DNA of 64,000 nt, taken from the NCBI GenBank assembly GCA_035236585.1, contig CP141128.1, forward strand, positions 51,635,257 to 51,699,256. Direction: 5' to 3'. Below the pieces are notes generated by a model that was not told the DNA's origin, did not search any database, and was given only the letters and a program-made list of their open reading frames with translations. This DNA is from Warburgia ugandensis (lineage: Eukaryota > Streptophyta > Magnoliopsida > Canellales > Canellaceae). A program made the position numbers and the translations under genes. Shown here in pieces: positions 1 through 12,328 of this stretch. Position 1 is the stretch's first letter, and each line of letters opens with the position of its first letter.

Positions 1-328
1 GTACATGAAAGCATTAAAAGGGTATGTGTGAAACCACAATTGGCCAGAGGGTGTATGGTCGAATGTTACATTGTACAAGAAGCAGTAGAGTTTTGCATCG
101 AGTATTTATCAAGAGTGGGTGCTATTGAAATCCTTAGAAAGAAACAACCCGGTGGATTAAATGATCCAAGTGTGAGTGAACCTCTCTTTATTGGTTAGGT
201 ATCGACTATTGATCGTGAGGAGGGGGAGTAGGTGCATCTTTATGTGTTATGAAACATTAATGTTGATGAAGTTCAATCATATATTGTGTAAGTAATTAAT
301 GCTTTATTTTATGTTCCTTTCACTTTTC

Positions 329-330
<2 letters not shown>

Positions 331-369
<39 letters not shown>

Positions 370-380
370 TATATATATAT
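331..380. repeat. (AT)n microsatellite
   Basis: Alternating AT of about 50 bp with two C interruptions, inside the putative first intron of the CACTA transposase remnant. Confidence 0.95.
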
Positions 381-1320
381 CTGTGAAGGAAAATGCATGT
401 ACATAGTTAATTTTCATCTCTTACATAGTTAATTTTTTTCTCTTCATGTATAGCGAGCACATGGACTTCCTAAAAGAGAGGTATCCAAGAGATGCAAACA
501 AATAGAAGTGGCTATAAGATGAGCATTATTGTTGCTTCACTACTTGGCTTCATCAGAAGGTATTAAAATACAATGAATTAATGCTTGCATTCACTTAATT
601 AATTTGTAATACATTAATCATCTCACTTAAGTAATATATTATACACATTTTAAATGAGTGAGATATTTCAGGTCATTGTATTTATGATACCTTGGGCTGA
701 ATTTTAATGGAACCTCAACCAGAAGTAATAAAGAGTGCTAGATATGCTATCAATGGTTATGGCTTTCACACAAAGGATCATGATAGTTCAAGAGCACAAC
801 TAGGTATTAGTGTTAGCTTAGTTACTAAAGCTACTTTCTTTTCCAACTCAAGGACAACAACCCAATTGTATCTAACAATACTTATGACGGGATTATAAAT
901 AAGATATGGCTATAAGATTGTACTATTAGATCTATGGTTATGTTTGAGTTCGATTAGGTAGAACACAACAAAGATAACATCAAAACTGATGCCCTTGGAT
1001 TGACATTGGTTAACTTCAATAAGATCGGCTATCAAAATGATCAGTTTATTTTAAAATCTCAAGTGAGACAAGTATTTTATGTATAAGATGTATATGATAT
1101 GAGAAATTCAACTGTTTTATTAGCCTCCCCAGGGGACTTCTATGATGAAGAGGACCTAGGTGACAGAACAATTGATTACCCTTGTATCACTACAATAATG
1201 CTGCCAATCGATCTAATTGAGGAGAATGAGATGGATTATATGCATGATGCTAGTAAGGAAGGTGCTTGAGTTGGATCAGATTGTATCTGAGGGATCAAAT
1301 CAAAGTATTTGTATCATTGG

Positions 1321-1408
1321 ATGTGTCATACCAATCACAGGTTGTACATCAAGGAAATTATACTTATATATGTGTCATGCCAATAACAGGTTGTACATCA
1401 AGGAAATA
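1321..1408 (+). repeat. Direct duplication, 49-bp spacing, in the CACTA remnant
   Basis: A unit starting ATGTGTCAT at 1321 recurs at 1370 with only a few changes. Both units contain CAGGTTGTACATCAAGGAAA. It lies just downstream of the recognisable transposase sequence and is a local slippage-type duplication. Confidence 0.85.
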
Positions 1409-1517
1409 AAGGATGGGGAATCCCTCTATCATTCACAACTTAATAAGATTTTCAAGATCCAAAAGCAGGGAAAACTTATTCCTATATAAAACATAGGAAG
1501 GTTTCTGGTTTAATATA

Positions 1518-3859
1518 TGTTGTGATTTTAAAGTTAAACTAGCAAGCACACGAATCGGTTATAGTATTCTCATCTGAGGATGTTGATCCCATGAGGAATC
1601 AAACAATTGTGATACTATGACCCCTACTTTAAATTATCCAACCTAGCCAAATTCAAAAAATCTTTGCCAAAACTAAAAATGGAAATTAACACATGAAGAT
1701 GGATGTTATACAAAAAATTAAAAACTATGCTAAAAATTTTTTTAAAAAAAGACTTTCCTAAATCAAACTTTCAAAATTTATGACCATTGTAAAGTGGAAA
1801 CTTTATAAAAATACAATTTTAATAACTTTCCTAAATCAATTTTCCTAAGCATGAAATTTAACAATTAACCTAAGGAAACATGTACTAATAAACTACTTTC
1901 CTAATCATTCAAATCCTAAAGAATGCAATGGAAATTATGAGAATGTAACTTTAACAACTAAAAGCTAATCAACAGCATGCTAAGAACTTAATCAAGATCA
2001 ACAATCATACACTTACTAACTACTTTTCCTAACATGAATGAATGCACTAACTTGGAATTCAATTAATCACCAAATTACTCAAAACCATGCATTCCAACTA
2101 TGGGTTACATGCATGGTTTCAACATGATTTTGGGAAGGATCCTCCATGCTAGTTGATATGGGAAATTAAACTATTGATCTACAATTGTGCAGCAGATTAA
2201 CAAGAATACTCAACTTTAGCCCTAAAGGCCTTCAAAACCATGCGTTCAACCATTGGATGAGATGCATTGTTTTAATTCCTTGTTGGTTTGGATTAGTTGG
2301 AATGGCAGGAACAATAAATTTCAGTTAACTACTAAACCATGAGATAAACATGTAATTCAATAAGCATCATCCATCAACCATAGAAATTCCACTAAATATC
2401 AAATTGTATTGCCTTAAAAATAGTTACATGGATGGTGCATTACATTTTTGGGGAGCACGGACCTAGCTTTCACCCAAAGTAAACACAAAATTAGATCATA
2501 GTAATGATTCCTCCTCCAACAAGCTTGAGATTCAAGTAAAAATCTAATGGAATATAAAGGCAACACTCTAAGAAAACTAAGAAAAACAAGCCAGAGATCA
2601 AGGAAACTAAAAGAGATCTACACAACAATGAAAAGTAAGGACAGAGATTAGATTCAAGGTGACTTCACTTGGCTATCAAGAAAGTAATGGAATTGAAAAG
2701 CATTAACTAGCAAAATGGAAGCAAGATCAAACAAAGAGAAGAAGCAAAGTGGACTAACCAACCTCTCAAGGAAGAATCAAGCACCCAAGGCCTAAGCATG
2801 GAACACTTAGAGAATATGCAAACCTATCTTGGAAAGAGATCAACACTCAAAAGAGAAGAAATCTTAAGGAAAAAGAGAAAGGAGAGAGCAGAGGAGGAGG
2901 ATGCCCTCCTCAAAGTGAAGGAGGTAGCTTTTTCTTCTTAGGGAGAGATGCCTTTAAACTTTGATTTTTGATATCTTTTGTATTTTTTCGCCTATATTTT
3001 CTCAGATGACCTAAGTTAGAGGTATGGTGGGGATGAAAGCAAGAGAAATTGGATGACTAGGATGTGTGGGTAGCTAGGGTTTTATAAGAGATGAAGGTGG
3101 GATAGATGGCTACCTTTGGGGTGCAAGTAGGTGGGTAGACGCCTTATTTTTAGGAGGAGGTGTCTCTCCCCTTCAAAAATCATTGAGGCTTCCTTAGAAT
3201 ATGGAAAGTGAGTGGAAAGAGATGGGGTACGAAAAGATAGGAAAGTGAGGTGAGATGGAGGAAAGTGATTGGCTAGGTAGTTTCCTAGGAAGTGGGCATT
3301 GGTTGGGTGATTTGGATGGTAAGTTTAAGAAGGTGAGAGAACTTTAGAAAGGTAGGACTCTTGAATGGAAAGTGAAATTCGTGGTGCATCTTAGTGGCAA
3401 GGTAAAAAGTGAAAATAAAAAATAAAAAAAATGAGAAAAAGATGGAAAGGTGGTGAACTTTGCATGGTTTATGCATGGGCCCAATTTGGCCATATTTGAC
3501 TCCTTTAATTGTATCCATTGCTTGATCTTGATCTTCTCTCATGTTACAGTGATGACTTTTAAGCTTGGACTCGATATTTTGATCTTGATGTTCTAATTTC
3601 ATCCCGATCGATCTTAGCCATCGGATTACTAGCTTGTTTCCTAGAAAAAAGTGGAAAACTATAATTAAATATTAAAAGTATGAGTAATAAAATGCTCACA
3701 TATGATTAGCCTCTGTGCTTACAAAATATCAATTTTTGACTTATTAGGTCAAAAAATACATGTGTACGAATTATGGTAAAAAATCCTAATTTATCCCTAT
3801 AATTTGTAACACATGGGTAACTAATTCGATGATTTTTATGCGACATTGGACACTTATCA
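1518..3859 (-). mobile_element. 3' LTR of gypsy element 1 (family A)
   Basis: On the minus strand the LTR reads TGATAAGTGTCC... and ends ...AAAATCACAACA; on the + strand it starts TGTTGTGATTTTAAAG at 1518 and ends ACACTTATCA at 3859. It is 2.34 kb and clearly similar over most of its length to the 5' LTR at 28691-31371 (for example the stretch around 2580-2680 against 29765-29875). It lacks roughly 260 bp present in that partner near its U3 end. A TATA-like TTATAAAA on the minus strand lies near 3074-3081. The flanking 5 bp on the left, ATATA (1513-1517), nearly match ATACA right of the partner LTR. Orientation is set by the primer site at 28667. Confidence 0.85.
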
Positions 3860-3925
3860 CATCCCCCAACCAGCATTTTACTAGTCCTACGTAGAACATG
3901 CAAAAAATCATTTTGCAAAACATGA
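3860..3925 (-). other. Polypurine tract and short internal remnant of element 1
   Basis: On the minus strand a G-rich run (GGTTGGGGGATG) sits directly against the LTR start at 3859, where a polypurine tract priming plus-strand synthesis is expected. The same sequence next to the LTR at 38654 is GCTAGTTGGGTTGTG. The remnant is cut by the LTR starting at 3926 and resumes at 6597. Confidence 0.7.
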
Positions 3926-6596
3926 TGTTATGATTTTTTAAAGTTAAACTTGCAAGTGCATTAATCAGTTGTAGTATTCTCACGCAAGGAGGTCGATCCC
4001 ACGAGAAATAGAAAGAATGTGATGATAGTGCTTCCTATTAATATTACTTAACCTAGCCAAAGATCATGAGATTTTAAAGCTAAACTAATGATGAGAACTA
4101 AAAACAAATGCAAGACATGAAAGATGGAATCAGGAGAAAAGTAAACAAAATAAAGTTAACAACTTTCCTAAATTTACAGCTTTCTAAAATTAGGACTTGC
4201 TAAAACTAAAATTGGAAACAATTGAAATTATCCTAATATGCAACTAATCCTAAAGCATAAAGGACTAAACAAATCAACTAAAATGTGCAAAACATCGTAT
4301 GCATGGAAATATGAGAGTTATGCCTAAAAATAACTATGGAAAAAATGCATGTATGAAATATGGAAAGTGCACATGAACTAATGTACAAATTAAACTAGGA
4401 TGGACTCTTAACTAAATTATGACACTCTAATCAAAGCAAGCAAGTCTTGAAGTATGGTTCCTAGATGCAAAACTAAGAGATGAATGATGCATGGAGTGTA
4501 GCATGAAGAACTCAATTAAACAGCCATGGTAAACAAATTTCAAATCACTTAAAACATTCATGAAAAGTAAACTTCCAACATGAATCAAACTTTAATCTCA
4601 TTGAATATCAATTGGATACAAATGTGCTGCACTTCATTCAATGCTTCAATTACAGCCAGAATTAAAGATTATTCATCTTCCCACAGTCAATTGCTAAATT
4701 TGCATGTAATATCCAAGAGAGATCCAAGGTAAACAAGGAGGAAAATTGGGAAAGAAAACAAGAGATGGAAAAAAAATAATAAAAAAATCTTGGAATTCAA
4801 GATGCATGGAACTTGATATAAGAACCACACTCTCTTGGATGTCACTACAAGAGATTTGTAGCTTTTAGATCCAAGGATCTAAGAAACTAATTAAAAGCAA
4901 ACACTTATGGGAAACAAAGGAATAAAACTAGGATTCAAGGTAAAGACTTTGATCTAGTAGCTATACTCTTTTGGTTGTCACTACCAAAGAGTTATAACTC
5001 TTAATCAATAGATTATGAAACTAAAGGCTAGCAACAAAGAAGCTAAAGAGATTAAGCTAACAACTAAGCATGAAACCAAGGACAGACAAGTTAAGAGAAT
5101 AAAAATCAAAGGGAGTTAACCAACCTTCAAATGAGACTATAATTCCAACCTTAGGCATGGAACACATGGAGTAGTAGCAACCCACCTTGGATAGAAAAGC
5201 TACACCCAAAAGGAGAAGAAAGTTCATGATGCAAAAAGGTGAAAGAAGAGGGGGAAGGAAGAGGATGCACTCCTCCAAGTGGAGGAGGCATCTTTTTCCT
5301 TTTAGTGAAAAGATGCCTTCAATTTTGACTTTTTGAGGTCTTTTATATTTTGGCTCCTATATTTTCTAAGTTAGCCTAATAAGAAGGTGTGGTGTGGATG
5401 AAAATATATCAATTTTTATATTTAGGATGGTGGGAATCTAAAATTTATAAAGAGGAAAGTGGGATAAGATGCTAGCTGGCTTTAGGAAGAGGAGTAGGTG
5501 GGAGATGCCACTTTTTTAGGACAGGGTGTCTCCCACTTCAAAACTCATGGAATTCCCTACAAAATAACACAGTGGGTGGTTGAATGAGAAAGGAGGAAGA
5601 AAATAAGGTGGGAGGAAAGAGATGGGTAGGAAAAACTTAGGAAAGTGAGGTGAGATAGAAATTTTTGATTGGTTAAGTGATTTCCTAAGAGGTGGGAACT
5701 GGTTGGATGGTTGGGATGAGAATTTAGGAAGGTGGAGGATTTTTGGAATGGTAGGACTCTTGAATGGAAAGTCAAATTCGTAATATTATTTATTGATGAG
5801 GTGGAAAGTGATAAATAGGTAGGAAAAACATGAAAAATAGAAGGGTCTGATCCTATTGGTCCACATGCTAACTTATCCTAATGAATTTTCTCTTAATTCT
5901 CTTAAAAATATCCCTTAGAATCTCATGAATAATCCTCTTGATTTTCCTCCAATCCTAGCCTTCCATTTAGCTTAGCTTAATGGCTTTGATGGCTAACTTT
6001 GAGAGCTTCATTGGCTAAGTTTCATGGGTGGATTTGATGGCTCTCTTAGCTTGGCTTCATGGCTTAATCCCTTGTCTTGTGTGGGTTGAATGGTTTGGCT
6101 TGAATTTCTTAGCTTGTCACCTTATTTGTGGCTGAATTTGGCTATGGTGGCTTACATGGCTTCCATGCAAAGGTGGAGGGAATGCATGGCTTACTTCATG
6201 AGCCTACTATAGCCACCTTTAGTACCTTTGATTTCATCCATTGTGGGTCCTAAAGATGATCTTCATCCTTGATTACATGTTGGATTGATAATTCTTATGC
6301 TTTGACTCTATCAATTGATCTTGATCTTTAATGTTTATCTCAATTGATCTCAACCATCAGAACACCATCTACCTTCCTACAAAAAGTTAAAAACTCTAAT
6401 CAAATCCTAAAAAATATGATTAATCATGTACTTGCCTTGGATTATCCTCTAGACCTACAAAATATCAAACTTTTGCTTTATTAGGTCAAAAATGCATGTG
6501 TTACAAATTTTGGTCAAAAACCTTAATTTAACACTATAAGTTATAACACTTAGGTAATTAATTGGGTAGTTTTTATGTAAAATTAAACACTTATCA
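3926..6596 (-). mobile_element. Solo LTR, family A, inserted in element 1
   Basis: It starts TGTTATGATTTTTTAAAG and ends AACACTTATCA, 2.67 kb. The sequence left of it (CAAAAAATCAT...) and right of it (GTGTCATTTTTGCAAGTACTCA...) together match the continuous stretch at 38695-38750, so it interrupts the polypurine-proximal region of element 1. No internal domain adjoins it. The flanking 5 bp (CATGA and TAAGA) do not match well, so the target duplication has decayed or the junction is imprecise. It is visibly more diverged from the element 1 LTR pair than they are from each other. Confidence 0.75.
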
Positions 6597-8280
6597 TAAG
6601 ATATATAGTGTCATTTTTGCAAGTACTCATGATTGCATTCAGCATATGCATCAAGCCTTGAACCCTTAGGTTACTTCTAGTGGCCGAGTTAGGCCTCGTG
6701 AGGGTTTGTAGTGAATACACCCCCTATTTTATATCAGAGAATTCTCATTCATTAGCACTCTATTAGTTTTTCTTAACTTAATGAATAGGATTGACAATTT
6801 CAGAAACTATACACATATTAAAGACATTTTATTCTAGTTATTTCTCAGAGTTCATGTGTGTGTATAGCCGCATAAGTCATGACTTCTAATTAGATATACT
6901 TAATTTCTATTGGAAATATGTTTTGACTTCAAATTCTCACATGTATACTCTAAAAAGTGAAGCTCCTAGATAAGGGATTGAACATATTTCTCTCTTTATG
7001 TGACCGACTCCAACATGACTAGCGATTCACATAAATTTTTAAGTGTTAAAGAGACAAATAAAAGTGAGCTTGTGAAGTGGATGTCATTACCAAGAATAGT
7101 AGGGGTAGTTTCCCTTAATCCCTTCTTCTTATTTCCTCTTTGAGCCTATGTTCCACCTAAGACCCATAGATCTTTAAATTGGACAAAATGTTGACTTGGG
7201 CAGGTTTAGAAAAGAAGGGTATAAGAGTTCAAAGGTTCAAAATTGAGTAGACATCTTTTTGTTTATTGGAAATAGATCCTTGACTATACTAAAGTGAGTT
7301 TCCATTGTAATATTGTCTTTTAATTTTTATTTTCTATTTCTTTTCATTTTTCTTTTGGTGTTTTTCACTTCTTTTACTTTTTGTCCTCTTTTGAACTTTC
7401 TTTAGTCATTTTAAAAATTGGGTAATGGATATTTATTTATTTCTTAGTTTTCTAGGTTAAAGTAAGTGGGTTTAAGAAAGAAAAGGCATAATAAAAGGCT
7501 CAAGGGGTTAACTAGTGGTATACTATATTGGGTAAGTTTTTGTCTCTAGGCTGAACAAGGATGGCCTATATCATTCCCTGGGTTTCCTAAAGCCTGTCAA
7601 ATTCAATAAATTTTCTGAAAAGAAAGCTATTACTCCCATTTCTTCTTGATACTTAATCATAACAAGGATAACAGGATTATGCTAATTATGCACATTAAAG
7701 AAACTATGGAATTACTTATAACTCACTTGAAAGAAGATAGTCTTTAAACTCACTGGGTTATAGATGTCCATTGATTTTCTTCAGAATCTCTAAGCCATAT
7801 CTCTTTATTAGTTTTGACTCTGTGCTATGTATAAATATTTTCAGAGAATTAACCTTCATAAAATGCTTTAACACATCAATAATATGAAAAACTAACCATA
7901 TGCACTTCCATTAAGAGATTAAAATGTTAGAGTTACTAAGTTCTGAACATCTAGCTCTCATCACAGTTACCTCAAAATTTATTTTTTTTAATTCAAGAAA
8001 ACTAAGGAAAAGTCAAGACCTTTGTGTATATCTACACTTCCAACCTAAATGAAACATTGTCCTCAATGTTTGAAAACATAGGACCCTATATGAATATGGA
8101 AAGATGTAGAAGATTACATTTTGAAAAACAACTGGTTTGCCTCTCAGGGAGTGCTAAGTTTTACATCTTCAGCTAGACATAATGATGAGTGCAAGGAAGA
8201 TGAGTAACAAGGTTTCTAGAGTAGTCTAAGGTGGGTCATGATAATGCAATGCCTCTAAAAGTGTCTCTTCAATCTTAGGG
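6597..8280 (-). mobile_element. Element 1 internal 3' non-coding region
   Basis: This lies between the integrase end and the 3' LTR of element 1. It aligns in order with 38690-40540 in a second copy (shared stretches include GAGTTAGGCCTC.TGAGGGTTT, the TG repeat site near 6857, and the C/T-rich stretch near 7320-7400). No gene is seen. Long 3' non-coding regions are known in Tat/Athila-type gypsy elements. Confidence 0.7.
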
Positions 8281-8289
8281 TTAAGCATT

Positions 8290-9500
8290 TTAGGAAAGGT
8301 TTTGACCTCTGATCCTTTATTTTTTGGGTCTAACATCCTTTTGAATCTCGATGGCCTCGTGTGGGTAGACTGTGCATACTATATATTGTCCAGTCCATCT
8401 AAATCTGAGTTTGTTTAGAAAGAAATGCAATCGTGAATTATATAGCAAGACCTTTTGTCCAGGTGTGAAGGATTTCATTAAGATTTGGCAAAAAGGATTA
8501 ACCTTCATCTGGTCTTTATATATTTTGTAGAGTCATATGCATCCTTTCTCACTTCATCCAACTCATTAAGTTGGAGTTTATGGTGGGTCCCAACAAATCT
8601 AATTTGAAATTAAGGTTTTTGATAGCCTAATATGCCTTGTATTCTATATCTACTAGTAAACGGCTGGCCTTTCCATAGATCAGGTGGCAGGGTGACATGC
8701 ATATTGGAGTTTTAGAGCTTATACAATAAGTTCACAAAGCATCATTAAGTCTCATAGGCTAGTCTTTCCTACGTAGATTGACTGTTTCTTCTATAATACA
8801 CTTAATCTCCCTATTAGATACCTCTACTTAGCCATTGGTCTAAGGTTGGTATGGGGTAGCTATCCTATGGTTGGCACTATAATTTTTCATTAAATTCTCA
8901 AATACTTTATTACAAAAGTATTTCTGTCATCACTAACTATGGCTCTTGAAGTACCAAACCTTGCAAAAATATTATCCTATAAAAATTCTACCACAACCTT
9001 ATGCTCAATGGTTTTGCAAGGTACAGCCTCCACCCACTTGTACACATAGTCCAGTCCCACTAGGATATACACATTCCCAAAAGAATTAAGAAAGTGTCCC
9101 ATGAAATCTATGACCCAAACATTGAATGGTTATACAATAAAGATTAGGTTTAAGGCATCATGTGCCACCTCCTTAAACTTCCTAACCTTTGACACCTCAC
9201 ACATGCTGTGCAATAAGCATGTGAATCTTTAAATATGGTGGGCCAATAAAAACCACAATGCAAGATTTTTATAGCTACCTTTCTAGAGCTAAAATGGTCC
9301 CCACATGCATGATCATGATAAAAAGAGATGATCTTACTATGCTTACTATCTGGTACATCTCCTTATCACCTGATTAGGACAGTACTTGAATAAGTATGAA
9401 TCATCCCAGGTAAAGTATCTAACCTCAATAAAAAAATCTTTTCTTATCTTATTTTGTCTAATGATTGGGCATTTGTCTTGTAACAAGATAATTTACTATA
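8290..9500 (-). pseudogene. Gypsy integrase, C-terminal two thirds (element 1)
   Basis: This is the integrase of a Ty3/gypsy polyprotein, which inserts element DNA into the chromosome. The minus-strand frame at 8317-8508 shows the C-terminal GPY/F-like module (FTPGQKVLLYNSRLHFF, then RWTGQYIVCTVYPH). Upstream, around 9050-9115, GIDFMGPFPNSFG followed by LVGLDYVYKWVEA is the core-domain start with the first catalytic Asp. The zinc-binding N-terminal part is split from it by the LTR at 9506 and resumes at 12329. Several frameshifts and stops make it inactive. The closest match in the window is 40540-41760. The style of sequence fits the Tat/Athila branch; that lineage call is an inference. Confidence 0.85.
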
Positions 9501-9505
9501 TCATG
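9501..9505 (+). repeat. Target-site duplication, left copy (TCATG)
   Basis: TCATG directly before the LTR start TGTGACGACCC; an identical TCATG follows the LTR at 12324-12328. Confidence 0.9.
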
Positions 9506-12323
9506 TGTGACGACCCGGGTTTTCCCATGGATTTTTAAATGCAATATCTAATTCCTAAGGCAGGATGCATCCCTATTTGAAAACCATTTTATAAAAAACC
9601 ATGCAATGCAGCAAAAAATCTTTAGTTTTAAACTCGTTTTGAAAACCCCGAGTGTCATTTGCTTTCACAACAACCAAAGTAATTTTTCAAAAACTTTAGA
9701 AACCATAAATGTTTTTCCCCAGGTCTTTCCAGTCACAGCACACAACCCAACTGTAAATTAATACAAATACATGTCCAAAGGGTAGAGAGTTTATTCACAT
9801 GCATAGTTATCTCCTTTGTTTATTCACTTGCTCGTGGCACTAATATCTCCTGAGGCATCTCCTATTTGTAAGCGGAACTATCCTGAAAAATGTTAAGGAT
9901 AGGGTGAGTATATACTATACTCAGTAAGAGTCTATCATTACTAGGTTTGCAATGCATGCTATGTTTAAAATCATGTGCTCTTAAAAACATATGCATGTTC
10001 GAACAATCATGTTCAATATCGATATTAAAAACCACTATCAAACCGGAATACTGACGACTTAAGGAATAGCATAATCCAAGTCGAAAGTATCATATATCAT
10101 AAACATAATGATATGTGTCAGATGCTCAACTGAATCCAACTCATGGATATCTGGTATGGTCGACCAACCTCATGTCATGCCATATACAATGCAAATAAAT
10201 CCTCAAACCATAGGGTCCAACTATGCCCACGACCTCACCGTCATGTGGTCCTTGGGTACCTAGGGACACAGGATCATATACCTCCATGGGGCATATGACA
10301 CTTCGACCTAGTGCCGTGACACTAGTGGTAGCCCCTGTACCAGATGCAGTCGAAGCAGGGACATGCCCTTTTTGGGCATGGAACCCATCCACCTAATAGT
10401 GGTAGAGGCTGGGAGGCCACCCTAAACCTCTCGGCATAGCGCCCACGAGCTTATCAGCCCAAATCATATCAGGTCAAACAAGTGAAAACCTCTTTTTCAA
10501 AACCTGTCCTCTTTGGGTCCCTCACAACTGTCTGGCCCTCACAACTACCTACCCAGTATCTTTTGGGCACTCCAGCGTCTTTTGGTAACCCTCAAGGACA
10601 TGCAATCTCTTAAAAACTCAATGCTCACAAATCATGTAATATATGCGTTTGTTTGCAAAACATATCTATGCATAATGTATATGCAATTATTTGCAAAACA
10701 TATCTGTGCATAATGTGTATGCAATTATTTGCAAAACATATCTATGCATAAAGCATTTATCATATGTATGCTAAATTAAGTCATGCTAAACAAGTTATAT
10801 AACTTATACTTGAAACATGCATAAAACAATCATGGCTCTTTCAAAAAGTCTAGTAGCGATAGAGCACCTACCTCAAAGTCTCCTGGAGTCGCGTCCTTTA
10901 GCACTCAACCCGTCCCTAGTCTCATTTATAAACTCCTAGGTACAAGGAGTCCTTATTAATTTTAATCTATTTAGACATTAGACCGCTAAATCTACTGTTT
11001 AGGGTCAATGGTCCTCACCTAATTCATTGCCAAGCTAGATCCTATGGTGTGGATCTACTTTCCAATAGTTAAACTCTGTAATTTATCCTCTAATCCTAAC
11101 CTTAAAGTCTCAATAGGTCCGCGTGCCCCGGTTCCCAGGACACCCGTGTATCCTGGTTGAACCGCGACCGCCTTATGTGCGTGCGCACCCAAAGGCCGCG
11201 CTAGGGACTGCTTTTTGCATGCGTAAATGCATGCTCAAGCGACGTGCTATGATGAGTATCATTGCATGGACACACCTTGTAGCATGGCGCATCTCAGCTC
11301 CCAGGGCACCCCGTGCATCCTGGTCAAGCCAGGACCCGTGCCCTATGTCACGCGCGCACCCGAGGGCCGCACCTGGGACAGTGTACGCACTGTCGTATGC
11401 CCGGAGCCCATCCCTGGGACCCTATCCTAGGCGCACATGGAGCAAGGCATCCCTAGGATGCCTAGCTCGTGCAAGGTCATCTGGACCTGGCTTGGACGTT
11501 TTGTTCGTGTAGGGCCAGCCCAAGCCAGCTTGGGCGTTTTCCGACCAAGAACCCGGCTGGAAGATGACTGGAAAGGACAAGATCCGGCATGGATCTAGCC
11601 TAGGTGAAGCAAACGGAGAGTAAGGGAAGAGAAATGGCTTACCTGGGCAGCCTAGGGATGCCCTTTTTTCGGTGGTTGTGCCTACTCGCCGGGAAGTTCG
11701 AAGAAGGGGAAAATCGTTGTTCCGTTGCGACCAAATGGGGAAAAGGGGAATGGGGAGATGGGTAAAGGAATGGCAGGCCAAACTTGGCCTGGCCATTGCC
11801 AGAAAACACAGAAAAATTGGGTTTGAGACTAGTTCTGGTTTTTCCAAAAACCCCAGTCTCAAACGACTGGAAAAAGCCCGTTTTGAAGAGGGGGGAAGAT
11901 GGGGTTTTTATAGAGGAGTGAAAGGCAGTGCCCCTCAATGGCGGTGCCGCCCTTTCCCCTGGGATTTTCTAGAGAAATCAGGATTTAGGGTTTTCTAGAG
12001 GGTTCTTGAGGTTGAAGACGACAGGGGGTGCCGTTATCAAAACAGCCCCCTGCATTTTTCGTCCTTTTTCGTTTTTTCGTTTTTCTGTTTAATTTCTAGA
12101 AATACCCCTATCTTTAAATGGCTGTAACTTCTTCATACGAACTCCGTTTTGGGTGATTTTTGAGGCGTTGGATTCCATTTTTTGAGTAGAATCTAATGGT
12201 ACTAAGTTCCCTCACAAATTATTTTGTTTACTATTTTAAATAAAGTGAAACATTTAACTCAATTTATTTCTTATAGAATGTTCAATTTTCGTTAAAAATA
12301 GTGTAAATTGCTCGGGCATTACA
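9506..12323 (-). mobile_element. Solo LTR, family B (2.8 kb)
   Basis: The + strand starts TGTGACGACCCGGG and ends CTCGGGCATTACA, flanked by perfect TCATG duplications. Removing it rejoins element 1 pol: the combined flanks GATAATTTACTATA-TCATG-GTACCAAGG match the uninterrupted GATAATTAACAATATATGCATACCAAGG at 41725-41752. Transcription sense is taken as minus, because the TATA-like box (CTCTATAAAAACCCC, near 11905-11920) is on that strand and the family copy at 13484 has its TATA box on the opposite strand. A GC- and CpG-rich stretch lies at about 11120-11480. No primer site or coding domain adjoins it, so superfamily is unknown. Confidence 0.9.
10641..10752. repeat. Tandem repeat, three 38-bp units, in family B LTR
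   Basis: The core TTTGCAAAACATATCT recurs at 10652, 10690 and 10728 with spacing of exactly 38 bp; the intervening sequence (ATGCATAATGTATATG-like) is also repeated. The family B copy at 13484 does not carry the array at the matching place (near 14870), so it expanded in this copy. Confidence 0.85.
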
Positions 12324-12328
12324 TCATG
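12324..12328 (+). repeat. Target-site duplication, right copy (TCATG)
   Basis: Identical to 9501-9505; marks the right edge of the family B insertion. Confidence 0.9.

Larger units (their letters stand above)
2..1488 (+). pseudogene. CACTA (En/Spm) TNP2-type transposase, C-terminal part, decayed
   Basis: This is the C-terminal portion of a plant CACTA transposase, the enzyme that cuts and joins CACTA ends. Exon-like blocks lie at about 2-287 (followed by GTAAGT), 454-559 (preceded by TAG, followed by GT) and 672 to about 1235 (preceded by CAG). The first block resembles the DUF4218 region (YMKALKGYV, then a WPEGCM-like stretch and EAVEFC). The third resembles DUF4216 (GYGFHTKDHDSS, later LTLVNF and QVRQVFYV). 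Stops interrupt it, for example TGA at 29-31 in the first block and TAG at 198-200. The 5' part lies outside the window. The right side ends at the LTR beginning at 1518. The family assignment comes from remembered domain patterns; the splice sites are inferred. Confidence 0.8.

Noticed and set aside
3285..3602. 105-residue frame on the minus strand with a hydrophobic stretch
   Set aside because: Lies in the LTR of element 1; the matching stretch of the partner LTR (30317-30679) is open in a different register and shows no conserved protein.
11123..11998. Several overlapping frames of 99-146 residues on both strands
   Set aside because: They fall in the GC-rich part of a family B LTR, where stops are rare by composition; no frame shows a domain.
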